Counted from the stretch's first letter, positions 1 to 10,545 are shown. The stretch: DNA of 64,000 bases from Lineus longissimus (GCF_910592395.1 NC_088321.1:5272001-5336000), one strand, 5' to 3'. Notes: a model not told the origin generated them from the letters alone. Made by a program: numbers and translations.

Positions 1-996
1 GTCAAAAGTCACAGCGCGATGCGCGAGACAACGCGAAATTTATGCGGGAACGCGGCGAACACTAAAGATGGACCGGTCAAAAGAAAGAACAGTGTCGCAA
101 GTGCACAATGTATCGACGTCAAAACGACAATGGCGGTCTGCCAAAGTCAAAACATCACGAAGATGTGAAAAAAACCAGACGATCACTGGGCGAATCACTC
201 CCACTACGAAAAACACAACTGCTGGCAGCAGACGATAGAAATTACTTCACGTCGACGACTCCATGACAGCACACACGACTTCCTCCTGAAGGTTTCGGAA
301 ACACCCGTCAGCCATCTTGAATTTTTAAATCACAAAAGAATGTCCAAGGAATACTTATACCCAAATAAAGTTCAAACGGCTGAGCCCCCAAATGTAATAC
401 TGTATTATATCAGTCTTCATGTCCACAGATTCACTGTTCCAATCCTTGTGACATTGTTTATGAAAAAGGAAGAAATCAAATATATAGAAATGTTTATATT
501 AAACTCATCTGACCAGGTCTACAACATGCATGTACACAGTTCGGGATCCCAAGGCTAACTGAATTTGGAGGGAAACTCAGTAGACCAGGAAAACTATACA
601 AACAATAATAGCTGATAAAGCACATACAATGAAATGACATAAGGCTCAGGGACCGTGAAGGCCCAAAATAACCTGAGCTAAACCATTGGTCATAGCAGAC
701 TTAAAGGGGGAATAAACTCTTCAAACTGTTCAAATTGAACCTGTTACATCATCAAGAAAATTCTCAAAAAATGTTGATATTTTGAGAACATGTCCAAGTT
801 GTCATTTTGCAATATTTGGAAGAATAAATGGTTAATTAGCGTTGATATCGATATCTCACTTAGCATCAATCAGATTATGTATCTATCATCATTACGTTCC
901 AAAATTTTCAGCAACATAATGGAAGAGTTTTGGCTCCACTTACCACTGTGCATGCGCATGGTGAATCTCTTTTCACCAGGAAAAAACTGAAGCTAT
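1..996. other. Intergenic or intronic DNA, no gene recognised
   Basis: No convincing coding exon. The first 60 bases are CpG-rich compared with the rest. The missing 5' exons of GTF2E2 (N-terminal region and first winged helix) should lie upstream of 1699, but I could not find them here, so they probably lie beyond the window start. Confidence 0.5.
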
Positions 997-998
997 TA

Positions 999-1218
999 CA
1001 GTGGAACCTCCCTTAGCGGACACCTCTCTATTAAAGATAACCTCTCTATTAAGGATAACCTCTCTATTAAGGACAACCTCTCTATTAGTATTAAGGACAC
1101 TAGTTTTGGTCCCAAATTGGTTGTTTCCATTCAATTTGACCTCTCTAATCAGGACACCTCTCTATTAAGGACATCACTTGTCAGTCCCGTTGGTGTCCTT
1201 AATAGAGAGGTTCTACTG
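999..1218. mobile_element. Tc1/mariner- or pogo-like MITE with TA flanks
   Basis: A 220 bp element with inverted ends. It starts CAGTGGAACCTCCC and ends with the complement of CAGTAGAACCTCTCTATTAA, with TA on each side (997-998 and 1219-1220). The interior is built from short repeats of 'acctctctattaaggac'. No coding capacity. The TA duplication and CAGT ends fit the Tc1/mariner/pogo superfamily, but no transposase is present to confirm it. Confidence 0.6.
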
Positions 1219-1226
1219 TACATCGG

Positions 1227-1698
1227 TGTCGTGAAAAGGTCAGATAGGGACCTGGAATGTAAAGTGCCACCTCGTTTGCTGATCAAAATATGAACCTCTC
1301 GAATGTCTCGTAACCCTTGTAGGCCCTCGTCAACAATCAGGACACCTCTCTATTTAGGACATCACTTGTCAGTCCCGTTGGTGTCCTTAATAGAGAGGTT
1401 CTACTGTACTTTGTAGTCTTGAAAAAGTCAGACAGGGACCTGGAATAGAAAGTGCCACCTTGTTTGCTTATCAAAATCTGAACCTCTCTAATGTCTCGTA
1501 ACCCTTGTAGGCCCTCGTCAACAATCAGGATACCTCTCTATTAAGGACATCACTTGTCAGTTCCGTTAGTGTCCTTAATAGAGAGGTTCTACTGTACTTC
1601 GAAGTCTTGATAAAGTCAGACAGGGACCTGGAATATAAAGTGCCACCTTGTTTGCTGATCAAAATCTGAACCTCTCTAATGTCTCATAACCCTTGTAG
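1227..1698 (+). repeat. 188 bp tandem repeat carrying copies of a 3' splice site
   Basis: A unit of 188 bp is present about 2.5 to 3 times. Each unit ends with the same pyrimidine-rich tract, TAG acceptor and first 16 bases of the downstream GTF2E2 exon: acceptor AG at 1321-1322, 1509-1510 and the genuine 1697-1698. After each of the two upstream copies the exon-like 16 bases run into a MITE-derived hairpin (aggacacctctctatt...) instead of the rest of the exon. The upstream copies are therefore decoy acceptors. Confidence 0.8.
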
Positions 1699-1884
1699 GC
1701 CCTCGTCAACAATCCCAAGATCAACGTCGTGGATGACAATAAGTTTGTCTTCCGCCCGAAGTATAACATCCGAGACCGGAGGGGGTTAATGCGATTGCTG
1801 GAGCGGAATGACCTGAAAGGATTGGGCGGTGTTTTGATGGACGACGTCGAAGAGGCTGTGCCGAAATGTGGGCGAGTTATTCAG
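1699..1884 (+). CDS. GTF2E2: TFIIE beta subunit, second winged-helix exon
   Basis: Internal exon of 62 codons, phase 0 at both ends, with acceptor CCTTGTAG and donor GTAGGC. The peptide starts ALVNNPKINVVDD, continues FVFRPKYNIRDRRGLMRLL and ends GLGGVLMDDVEEAVPKCG. This matches the second winged-helix region of animal TFIIE beta, where human has NNPKIEVIDGKY, FKPKYNVRDKKALLRLL and GLGGILLEDIEEALP (from memory). TFIIE beta pairs with TFIIE alpha in the RNA polymerase II pre-initiation complex and helps recruit and control TFIIH. The next exon follows after a 6.9 kb intron. The N-terminal exons are not seen. The start is set by the splice site, not by an ATG. Confidence 0.93.
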
Positions 1885-2138
1885 GTAGGCGCCGAGCTGA
1901 CACGAGTGTCCTCTTTAACGCTATAACACCTAGAGCCAGCGCAAGGGCTTATTCCCCTTGGCCCCGACTTTATTTTACCTGGAAATCATGTTTTTTTCTC
2001 CAGTGAGATCGACGGCGGTTGTCACCGGGCGCCTCCAGGTGTTATAGGGTTATGAAACTCTCTAACAAGTTTATGCTGCAATAGACACCAACCTAGCATC
2101 TTCCATTGATGTCCATTGCAATATTACAAATTCAGTTT
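1885..2138 (+). other. GTF2E2 intron, 5' part
   Basis: Begins with the donor GTAGGC. Contains two short inverted-like copies of 'aacacctagagcc...' and 'caggtgttatag' around 1921-2047 (an approximately 125 bp foldback) and no coding sequence. Confidence 0.4.
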
Positions 2139-2191
2139 TTAGCTCACCTCTTAGCAGAGGTGAGCTTATCCCATACCGTGGCGTCCGTCGT

Positions 2192-2250
<59 letters not shown>

Positions 2251-3292
2251 CGTCGTCCGTTAGCAGGGCACGTTTCATAACTGTTAGAGCTATTGAGTTG
2301 AAACTTAGTACACATGTACCGTTATGTAATGACACCTTGGAGACCAAGTTTCGGTCCGATTCGTTTCATGGTTTGGCCACCAGGGGGCCAAACGTTAAAA
2401 ATGAAAATATGCAATATCTCCCTTAATAGTAGTCGGGAAATTTTGAAAAAAATATGGTAGGTACTTCTAGCAAAGGTGCATCATATATCCTCCGGGTTTT
2501 TTGATTTGACCTCCTTTTCAAGGTCACAGAGGTCAAATGTTGTAAATTGGCCGTTAGGATGTAACGATGGCACGTTTCTAAACTGCAATGACTATTGATA
2601 CCAAATTTGGTACACATTTACCCCTTAGTCAGGTGATCTCAGGGACCGAAGTTTGGTCCAATATGATTCACCACTTGACCACCAGGGGGCAAAATCCAAA
2701 AAACCTTAAAAATGTGATTATTCCTTAACTTCTTGCCCGATTGCCACCAATTTGATATCATGGGTACATCTAACCACCATACAGTATATGTCACACAGGT
2801 TTTTAATTTGACCTTCTTGTCAAGGTCACAGAGGTCAAATGGCGTAAATTCGCCGTCAGGCCGTAACTATGGCACGTTTCTTAACTGCAATGACTATTGA
2901 TCACAAATTAAGTACACATGTACCCCTTGGTCAGGTGATCTCAGGTACCGAAGTTTGGTGCGATCTGATTTGCTGTTTGGCCTCCAGGGAGGGGGCCAAA
3001 TCCTAAATTCTTCAAAATGCCTTTATTCCTAGTAATGACTTGCCCGATTGGCACTAATTTTATATCATAGGTACATCTAATTCTAACAACCATTCAATGT
3101 GTCACCCGGGTCGTCTTTGATTTGACCTACTTTTCAAGGTCACAGAGGTCGAATGTACTGTAAATTGGCCATTTTGGGGAAATTGTAATTGCTTGGACCT
3201 ACATCAAACCTAACACTACATGACACAATACCATGCTCTTTATCCATCTTTCCTCCACATGAGGTGAGCACAATGGCCCTGGCCATTTCATT
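2139..3292 (+). mobile_element. Hairpin-ended repeat, copy A (non-autonomous)
   Basis: About 1.15 kb. One end is a near-perfect hairpin (TTAGCTCACCTCT with AGAGGTGAGC), followed by a (TCG)n microsatellite at about 2190-2255. The other end is the palindrome AATGGCCCTGGCCATT at about 3272-3287. The interior has three related blocks about 300 bp apart, each with the direct repeat AGGTCACAGAGGTCA (2521, 2823 and, with one change, 3137). Two blocks carry CCACCAGGGGGC (2377, 2679). Copies B (52294-53402, reversed) and C (63074 to window end) define the ends. The microsatellite gives poly-arginine reading frames that are not genes. Confidence 0.8.
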
Positions 3293-3542
3293 TTTTTGCA
3301 AACTTCTCTACAGGCTCATGCTGCACCCGAATGCCACCAACCTTAATTCGAATGCTCTATTAAATCACGGAGTTCAAGCATACCGTGCTATACACCCAAG
3401 TGAAGAGTCCATTGATCATGTTCTCCGTTATGCAGAGTACTTCATAACACTCGGGTATGTTTTTGTATCGCTATACACCAACAAGTTAAAATGTATGTTT
3501 GTTCATCCTGAATATGAAGGAGGCAATAATTGGTGGAGCCCC

Positions 3543-6500
3543 TGAAATAAGGCCCAGGTTTGATCCCCTTCTCAAGGAACAGTGTGGTCAACACTGCTTC
3601 CTACCCTGCAATAAGGCCCAGGTTTGATCCCCTTTTCAAGGAACAGTGTGGTCAACACTGCTTCCTACTCCGCAATAAGGCCCGGGTTTGATCCCCTTCT
3701 CAAGGAACTGTGTGGTCAACACTGCTTCCTACCCTGCAATAAGGCCCGGGTTTGATCCCCTTCTCAAGGAACTGTGTGGTCAACACTGCTTCCTACCCTG
3801 CAATAAGGCCCAGGTTTGATCCCCTTCTCAAGGAACTGTGTTGTCAACACTGCTTCCTACCCTGCAATAAGGCCCGGGTTTGATCCCCTTCTCAAGGAAC
3901 TGTGTGGTCAACACTGCTTCCTACCCTGCAATAAGGCCCGGGTTTGATCCCCTTCTCAAGGAACTGTGTGGTCAACACGGCTTCCTACCCTGCAATAAGA
4001 CCCGGGTTTGATCCCCTTCTCAAGGAACTGTGTGGTCAACACGGCTTCCTACCCTGCAATAAGGCCCTGGTTTGATCCCCTTCTCAAGGAACTGTGTGGT
4101 CAACACTGCTTACTACCCTGCAATAAGGCCCGGGTTTGATCCCCTTCTCAAGGAACTGTGTGGTCAACACGGCTTCCTACCCTGCAATAAGACCCGGGTT
4201 TGATCCCCTTCTCAAGGAACTGTGTGGTCAACACTGCTTCCTACCCTGCAATAAGGCCTGGGTTTGATCCCCTTCTCAAGGAACTGTGTGGTCAACACTG
4301 CTTCCTACCCTGCAATAAGGCCCGGGTTTGATCCCCTTCTCAAGGAACAGTGTGGTCAACACTGCTTCCTACCCTGAAATAATGCCCGGGTTTGATCCCC
4401 TTCTCAAGGAACTGTGTGGTCAACACTGCTTCCTACCCTGCAATAAGGCCCGGGTTTGATCCCCTTCTCAAGGAACTGTGTGGTCAACACTGCTTCCTAC
4501 CCTGCAATAAGGGCCGGGTTTGATCCCCTTCTCAAGGAACTGTGTGGTCAACACTGCTTCCTACCCTGCAATAAGGCCCGGGTTTGATCCCCTTCTCAAG
4601 GAACTGTGTGGTCAACACTGCTTCCTACCCTGCAATAAGGCCCGGGATTGATCCCCTTCTCAAGGAACTGTGTGGTCAACACGGCTTCCTACCCTGCAAT
4701 AAGGCCCGGGTTTGATCCCCTTCTCAAGGAACTGTGTGGTCAACACTGCTTCCTACCCTGCAATAAGGCCCGGGTTTGATCCCCTTCTCAAGGAACAGTG
4801 TGGTCAACACTGCTTCCTACCCTGAAATAAGGCCCAGGTTTGATCCCCTTCTCAAGGAACTGTGTGGTCAACACTGCTTCCTACTCCGCAATAAGGCCCT
4901 GGTTTGATCCCCTTCTCAAGGAACTGTGTGGTCAACACTGCTTCCTACCCTGCAATAAGGCCCAGGTTTGATCCCCTTCTCAAGGAACTGTGTGGTCAAC
5001 ACTGCTTCCTACTCCGCAATAAGGCCCTGGTTTGATCCCCTTCTCAAGGAACTGTGTGGTCAACACTGCTTCCTACCCTGGAATAAGGCCCGGGTTTGAT
5101 CCCCTTCTCAAGGAACTGTGTGGTCAACACTGCTTCCTACCCTGCAATAGATCCGGGTTTGATCCCCTTCTCAAGGAACTGTGTGGTCAACACTGCTTCC
5201 TACCCTGCAATAAGACCCGGGTTTGATCCCCTTCTCAAGGAACGGTGTGGTCAACACTGCTTCCTACCCTGCAATAAGACCCGGGTTTGATCCCCTCCTC
5301 AAGGAACTGTGTGGTCAACACTGCTTCCTACTCCGCAATAAGGCCCTGGTTTGATCCCCTTCTCAAGGAACTGTGTGGTCAACACTGCTTCCTACCCTGG
5401 AATAAGGCACGGGTTTGATCCCCTTCTCAAGGAACTGTGTGGTCAACACTGCTTCCTACCCTGCAATAGATCCGGGTTTGATCCCCTTCTCAAGGAACTG
5501 TGTGGTCAACACTGCTTCCTACCCTGCAATAAGACCCGGGTTTGATCCCCTTCTCAAGGAACTGTGTGGTCAACACTGCTTCCTACCCTGCAATAAGGCC
5601 CGGGTTTGATCTCCTTCTCAAGGAACTGTGTGGTCAACACTGCTTCCTACCCCGCAATAAGGCCCGGGTTTGATCCCCTTCTCAAGGAACTGTGTGGTCA
5701 ACACTGCTTCCTACCCCGCAATAAGGCCCGGGTTTGATCCCCTTCTCAAGGAACTGTGTGGTCAACACTGCTTCCTACCCTGCAATAAGGCCCGGGTTTG
5801 ATCCCCTTTTCAAGGAACTGTGTGGTCAACACTGCTTCCTACCCCGCAATAAGGCCCGGGTTTGATCCCCTTCTCAAGGAACTGTGTGGTCAACACTGCT
5901 TCCTACCCCGCAATAAGGCCCGGGTTTAATCCCCTTCTCAAGGAACTGTGTGGTCAACACTGCTTCCTACCCGGCAATAAGGCCTGGGTTTAATCCCCTT
6001 CTCAAGGAACTGTGTGGTCAACACTGCTTCCTACCCTGCAATAAGGCCCGGGTTTGATCCCCTTCTCAAGGAACTGTGTGGTCAACACTGCTTCCTACCC
6101 CGCAATAAGGCCCGGGTTTGATCCCCTTCTCAAGGAACTGTGTGGTCAACACTGCTTCCTACCCCGCAATAAGGCCCGGGTTTGATCCCCTTCTCAAGGA
6201 ACTGTGTGGTCAACACTGCTTACTACCCTGCAATAGATCCGGGTTTGATCCCCTTCTGAAGGAACTGTGTGGTCAACACTGCTTCCTACCCTGCTATAAG
6301 GCCCGGGTTTGATCCCCATCTCAAGAAACTGTGTGGTCAACACTGCTTCCTACCCTGCAATAAGGCCCGGGTTTGATCCCCTTCTCAAGGAACTGTGTGG
6401 TCAACACTGCTTCCTGCCCTGCAATAAGGCCCGGGTTTGATCCCCTTCTCAAGGAACTGTGTGGTCAACACTGCTTCCTACTCTGCAATAAGGCCCGGGT

Positions 6501-7227
6501 TTGATCCCCTTCTCAAGGAACGGTGTGGTCAACACTGCTTCTTACCCCGCAATAAGGCCCGGGTTTGATCCCCTTCTCAAGGAACTGTGTGGTCAACACT
6601 GCTTCCTACCCCGCAATAAGGCCCGGGTTTGATCCCCTTCTCAAGGAACGGTGTGGTCAACACTGCTTCCTACCCCGCAATAAGGCCCGGGTTTGATCCC
6701 CTTCTCAAGGAACTGTGTGGTCAACACTGCTTACTACCCTGCAATAGATCCGGGTTTGATCCCCTTCTGAAGGAACTGTGTGGTCAACACTGCTTCCTAC
6801 CCTGCTATAAGGCCCGGGTTTGATCCCCATCTCAAGAAACTGTGTGGTCAACACTGCTTCCTACCCTGCAATAAGGCCCGGGTTTGATCCCCTTCTCAAG
6901 GAACTGTGTGGTCAACACTGCTTCCTACCCTGCAATAAGGCCCGGGTTTGATCCCCTTCTCAAGGAACTGTGTGGTCAACACTGCTTCCTACCCTGCATT
7001 AAGGCCCGGGTTTGATCCCCTTCTCAAGGAACTTTGTGGTCAACACTGCTTCCTACCCCGCAATAAGGCCTGGGTTTGATCCCCTTCTCAAGGAACTGTG
7101 TGGTCAACACTGCTTCCTACCCTGCAATAAGGGCCGGGTTTGATCCCCTTCTCAAGGAACTGTGTGGTCAACACTGCTTCCTACCCCGCAATAAGGCCCG
7201 GGTTTGATCCCCTTCTCAAGGAACTGT
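3543..7227 (+). repeat. 64 bp satellite array, about 57 copies
   Basis: Continuous tandem array with a 64 bp unit of the type 'aataaggcccgggtttgatc', then 'cccttctcaaggaactgtgt', then 'ggtcaacactgcttcctaccctgc'. A few units are 63 bp. Most carry CCCGGG. Variant units recur at fixed distances: the variant pair near 6230-6330 recurs 511 bp later near 6740-6840 (eight units), and the pattern at 5010-5160 recurs 319 bp later (five units). This shows higher-order expansion. The array lies wholly in a GTF2E2 intron. Short open frames through it are by-products of the repeat, since 64 is not a multiple of three. Confidence 0.95.
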
Positions 7228-7938
7228 GACCGATGGGACTGGTCATCTGTGGCCGTGGTGGGGTAAAGGAAGGAAGAACTGCAAATATAGTGGTTTGAAA
7301 TGTATGATAACAGCTCTTGGCATAAGGTATAAATGGACTGGCATTGAGCGATAGGGGTCAAGCCCTGAGAAGGCCTTGAATTACATAAGTTGGAATAAAG
7401 GAGAGAATGAGAAGAACTAGATTGTGCTGCCATCTAACTTTATGCAGCACAACTACAATACAAATAATTTAAAGGGATACTATAAGATTCTCCAACAGAA
7501 CATTCCTGGCTCAGCACAAAACCTACAATGTATGAAATACGTGAGGGTCTGTCGGATGAGACTGATAGCCGTGGTCCCTTGTACCTGAGTGCCTATGCCA
7601 GGACAAGTAAAAGATACCACATAGGTCGACAGTAGCCTTCAGTGGACTCCAACTCTCCTGCAGAGATCAAATAGGGTAATGACGCTGGTATTGTTATGAT
7701 ATTGGACTGTGGCTTCATAGGGTATTGGTACGATGTTCTTGACATCAGTGACAAGGCTTGCTCAAAATACAATAGGTTTTTGATCACTTTTAACCAAATT
7801 ATGATATTTTTCCAGGAAGAGTTAACATGAGGTAAAGACAGTCAATGAGTTTCACACTGCAATCTCTTAGACCGTTGTCTAAGCTTCTTTGAACATGCTG
7901 GTTGGCTGGTTGGAAGAATGCGTTTTAAAACTTATATG
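7228..7938. other. GTF2E2 intron, unique-looking DNA
   Basis: No gene, RNA or repeat recognised beyond simple AT-rich sequence. Confidence 0.4.
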
Positions 7939-8276
7939 CAGTGGTACCTCCCTTAGCGGACACCTTTCTATAAGGGACAACCTCTCTATTAAGGACACCT
8001 CTCTATTAAGGACACTAACTTTGGTCCCAAATTGATTGTTTCCATTCAATTTGACCTCTCTAATCAGGACACCTCTCTATTAAGGACACTAGCTTTGGTC
8101 CCAAATTGGTTGTTTCCATTCAATTTGACCTCTCTAATCTGAACACCTCTCTATTAAGGACACTAGCTTTGGTCCCAAATTGGTTGTTTCCATTCAATTT
8201 GACCTCTCTAATCAGGACACCTCTCTACTTAGTACTTGTCAGTCCTGAGGGTGTCCTTAATAGAGAGGTTCTACTT
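7939..8276. mobile_element. MITE related to 999-1218, internally expanded
   Basis: Starts CAGTGGTACCTCCCTTAGCG and ends ...AATAGAGAGGTTCTACT, the same ends as the element at 999-1218. The interior contains about three tandem units of 73-74 bp ('actagctttggtcccaaatt' plus 'ggttgtttccattcaatttg'). The TA flanks are not intact. Non-coding. Confidence 0.6.
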
Positions 8277-8550
8277 TGGATTGTTTAAACTTCACTTGAT
8301 CTTGCGCATTGATAAAGTAGTCCGAATTCTTAACTCCTTAAAAAGTTCAGCAAGTTCCATCAGCTGGCTTGCAAAAATAGGAGGACGACGCATGTTTGAA
8401 GTAATGACATCACAATGCATTACATACTGTGTTGAAATCTAACGTCGTACACGACATAAGGTCATTAAGGTCACGACATTAGGTCATGAAGGTCATGTAT
8501 AGGGATGACCTGGACAAACATTTAGAAGGACCAGAGGGGGTGGTACTTTC

Positions 8551-8795
8551 TTACTTTCTACCACAATTTCTCATGAATTGAAAGCCTGTTCAATCTTACT
8601 TTCTACCACAATTTCTCATGAATTGAAAGCCTGTTCAATCTTACTTTCTATCACAATTTGTCATGAATTGAAAGCCTGTTCAATCTTACTTTCTATCACA
8701 ATTTGTCATGAATTGAAAGCCTGTTCAATCTTACTTTCTATCACAATTTCTCATAAATTGAAAGACTGTTCAATCTTACTTTCTACAGCAATTGG
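8551..8795 (+). repeat. 45 bp minisatellite running into a GTF2E2 splice acceptor
   Basis: Five full units of 45 bp start at 8551, 8596, 8641, 8686 and 8731. A sixth, partial unit starts at 8776. That partial unit supplies the acceptor (ttactttctacag) and the first bases of the exon at 8789. The units keep TTACTTTCTA, so the array repeats the polypyrimidine tract of the real 3' splice site. The unit is a multiple of three and stays open, but I see no reason to call it coding. Confidence 0.85.
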
Positions 8796-8885
8796 GCAGC
8801 CAAATCACCAAAATCACGCGACCCGCCGATAAAAAAGAAATCCTCTTCTACAACGATAAGAGCTTTGACTTCACAGTTGACGAGG
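8789..8885 (+). CDS. GTF2E2: TFIIE beta subunit, exon after the second winged helix
   Basis: An exon of 97 bases: 32 codons plus one base. It encodes QLGSQITKITRPADKKEILF followed by YNDKSFDFTVDE. Human TFIIE beta has RPDKKKILFFNDKS and FSVDEEF at this point (from memory). Acceptor TTTCTACAG, donor GTAAGG. The split glutamate codon (G plus AA) is completed exactly by the next exon at 9188 to give DEEF, which is strong support for both boundaries. The acceptor sits in the last partial unit of a 45 bp minisatellite. Confidence 0.93.
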
Positions 8886-9187
8886 GTAAGGACACTCTGA
8901 TTGCTCAGTGGTTCTCATTTGCATAGGAAAGCTTTTGGTTTTCAAAGTACTATGAGTCTGATATCAAGTACAGTTTGTTTGCTTGTTTTTTCCAACTACA
9001 GTAGAGGTTGTCATCTAGTTTCGAATGTTTTAACCCCGCACTGTCCCGAGACCTTTCAGGACTTTGATGAGCTTCCATTTTTTAAGAAGTTTTATTTGTG
9101 GCACTATAAAATACAATGAAGACAACAGTGTAGGCCTTTCACTACAAGACTACAATGCCCTTTCAAAATGTTCTGCTTTTTATTCAG
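8886..9187 (+). other. GTF2E2 intron
   Basis: 302 bp between two confirmed exons, ending with TTTTTATTCAG. No repeat recognised. Confidence 0.8.
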
Positions 9188-9303
9188 AATTTATAAAATT
9201 ATGGCGAGGCGTGTCCGTAGATGGGGTAGATGAAAATAAGATAGATGAGTACCTGGACCAGCGGGGAATCACTACCATGCAGGACGTCGGAGCAAAAACA
9301 GCA
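9188..9303 (+). CDS. GTF2E2: TFIIE beta subunit, penultimate exon
   Basis: An exon of 116 bases: two bases completing a split codon plus 38 codons. It encodes [20 protein letters not shown] followed by [18 protein letters not shown]. This matches the conserved LWRSVTVD...IEEYL..QGI.SMQ segment of TFIIE beta. Acceptor TTTTTATTCAG, donor GCA|GTAAGT. The donor is the first unit of a 120 bp tandem array that continues into the intron. It joins in phase 0 to the terminal exon at 10587. Confidence 0.94.
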
Positions 9304-9870
9304 GTAAGTTCCAATGGGTGGTGCATAACTGATGGAACAGCCCTGATGTATTGTTATGTAATGGTATGTGTATGCCGCAAGGCTGTTCCAAGGTATGAAC
9401 TGCATCCTATGGCAAAGGTTGCAGTAGCTTCAATGGGTGGTGCAAAACTGATGGAACAGCCCTGATGAATTGTTTTGTAATGGTACGTGTATGCGGCAAG
9501 GTCGTTCCAAGGTATGAACTGCAGCCTGTGGCAAAGGTTGCGATAGCTTCAATGGGTGGTGCAAAACTGATGGAACAGCCCTGATGAATTGTTTTGTAAT
9601 GGTACGTGTATGCGGCAAGGCCGTTCCAAGGTATGAACTGCAGCCTGTGGCAAAGGTTGCAATAGCTTCAATGGGTGGTGCAAAACTGATGGAACAGCCC
9701 TGATGAATTGTTTTGTAATGGTACGTGTATGCGGCAAGGCCGTTCCAAGGTATGAACTGCATCCGGTGGCAAAGGTTGCGGTAGCTTCAATGGGTGGTGT
9801 ATAATTGATGGTACAGCCCTGATATATTGTTGCGTAGTTGAATGTGTATGCCGCAAGGCTGTTCCGAGAA
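9285..9870 (+). repeat. 120 bp tandem repeat starting at a GTF2E2 splice donor
   Basis: About five units of 120-121 bp (starting near 9301, 9421, 9540, 9660 and 9779) share 'cttcaatgggtggtg' and 'ggcaaggccgttccaaggta'. The first unit starts with the genuine exon end and donor, GCAGTAAGTTCC. Later units have GCAGTAGCTTC or GCGATAGCTTC at the same place, so the donor was copied and then lost its match. Long open frames on the minus strand come from the repeat. Confidence 0.85.
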
Positions 9871-9916
9871 ATTTGTGTCCCCACAGTCATTGATGAAAAT
9901 GTATACCCACACTCAC

Positions 9917-10365
9917 TGCTCACTCTCGCAACTTGACAGTTCTATTTTGTAGTTGATCTCACTGGTTTCTATGCGCTGTGGGAGGTAGTTAGCCTTTCCA
10001 CAGCCGGCCAGTGGGAGGGGCTGCCTCCTATAGATCCACAGCCAAAGCTGGTGTTATGATCAGAGTGTCCGTCACTGCTCACTGTTCTATTTTGTAGTTG
10101 ATGTCACTAGTTTAATTCTATGCGCTGTGAGAGGTAGTTAGCCTTTCCACAGCCGGCCAGTAGGAGGGGCTGCCTCCTATAGATCCACCGCCAAAGCTAG
10201 TGTTATGGTCAAAGTGTCCGTCACTGCTCACTGTTCTATTTTGTAGTTGATGTCACTGGTTTCTATGCGCTGTGGGAGGTAGTTAGCCTTTCCACAGCCA
10301 GCCAGTGGGAGGGGCTTTCTCCTATAGATACACCGCCAAAGCTGGTGTTATGATTTGAGTGTCCT
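9917..10365 (+). repeat. About 150 bp tandem repeat, three units
   Basis: Three units start near 9917, 10072 and 10221. They share 'ttctattttgtagttgat', 'gcctttccacagccggccag' and 'ctcctatagatccac'. Located in the last GTF2E2 intron. Non-coding. Confidence 0.85.
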
Positions 10366-10420
10366 TCTCTCGTGCTCGCTACCATCACTTGGTTGGAGAG
10401 CACAGTCTAACCAGGTGGTG

Positions 10421-10545
10421 TCCGTCTGCAAAAATCATTATAAGAGATCAGCTTCAGTACGATGCTACCAGTGGTGGCACATGGTGGCAGACAGAGGTAT
10501 TATCCTCCTGGCCAGGTGATTACCAGGCCCAAGTCATCCCTTTAA
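10421..10545 (+). repeat. Fragment of the TTAA-flanked repeat family
   Basis: About 110 bp similar to 21400-21521 in the same orientation (shared 'ctaccagtggtgg' and 'tattatcctcc', ending CCCTTTAA). It looks like the right part of the element described at 21221-21517. Confidence 0.6.

Noticed and set aside
2106-2426. Poly-arginine frames at 2106-2426, 2144-2347 and 63059-63367
   Set aside because: They come from the (TCG)n microsatellite in hairpin-ended repeats A and C, not from genes.
2139-3292. Canonical Helitron for the hairpin-ended repeat
   Set aside because: One end has a hairpin next to CTAA, but the other end does not start with TC, flanks are not consistently A and T, and no Rep/helicase is present. 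Left as unclassified.
5032-6823. Repeated 64-codon open frames of the type FDPLLKELCGQHCFLPCN
   Set aside because: They are translations of the 64 bp satellite. The unit is not a multiple of three, every frame closes after three units, and there is no start or splice context.
3543-7227. CRISPR array
   Set aside because: The repeats are head-to-tail with no variable spacers, and the DNA is eukaryotic.
9199-9923. Minus-strand frames with repeated PLKL/QPLPQAAVHTLERPC segments
   Set aside because: They read the 120 bp tandem repeat next to the GTF2E2 donor in antisense. The real coding strand is plus.
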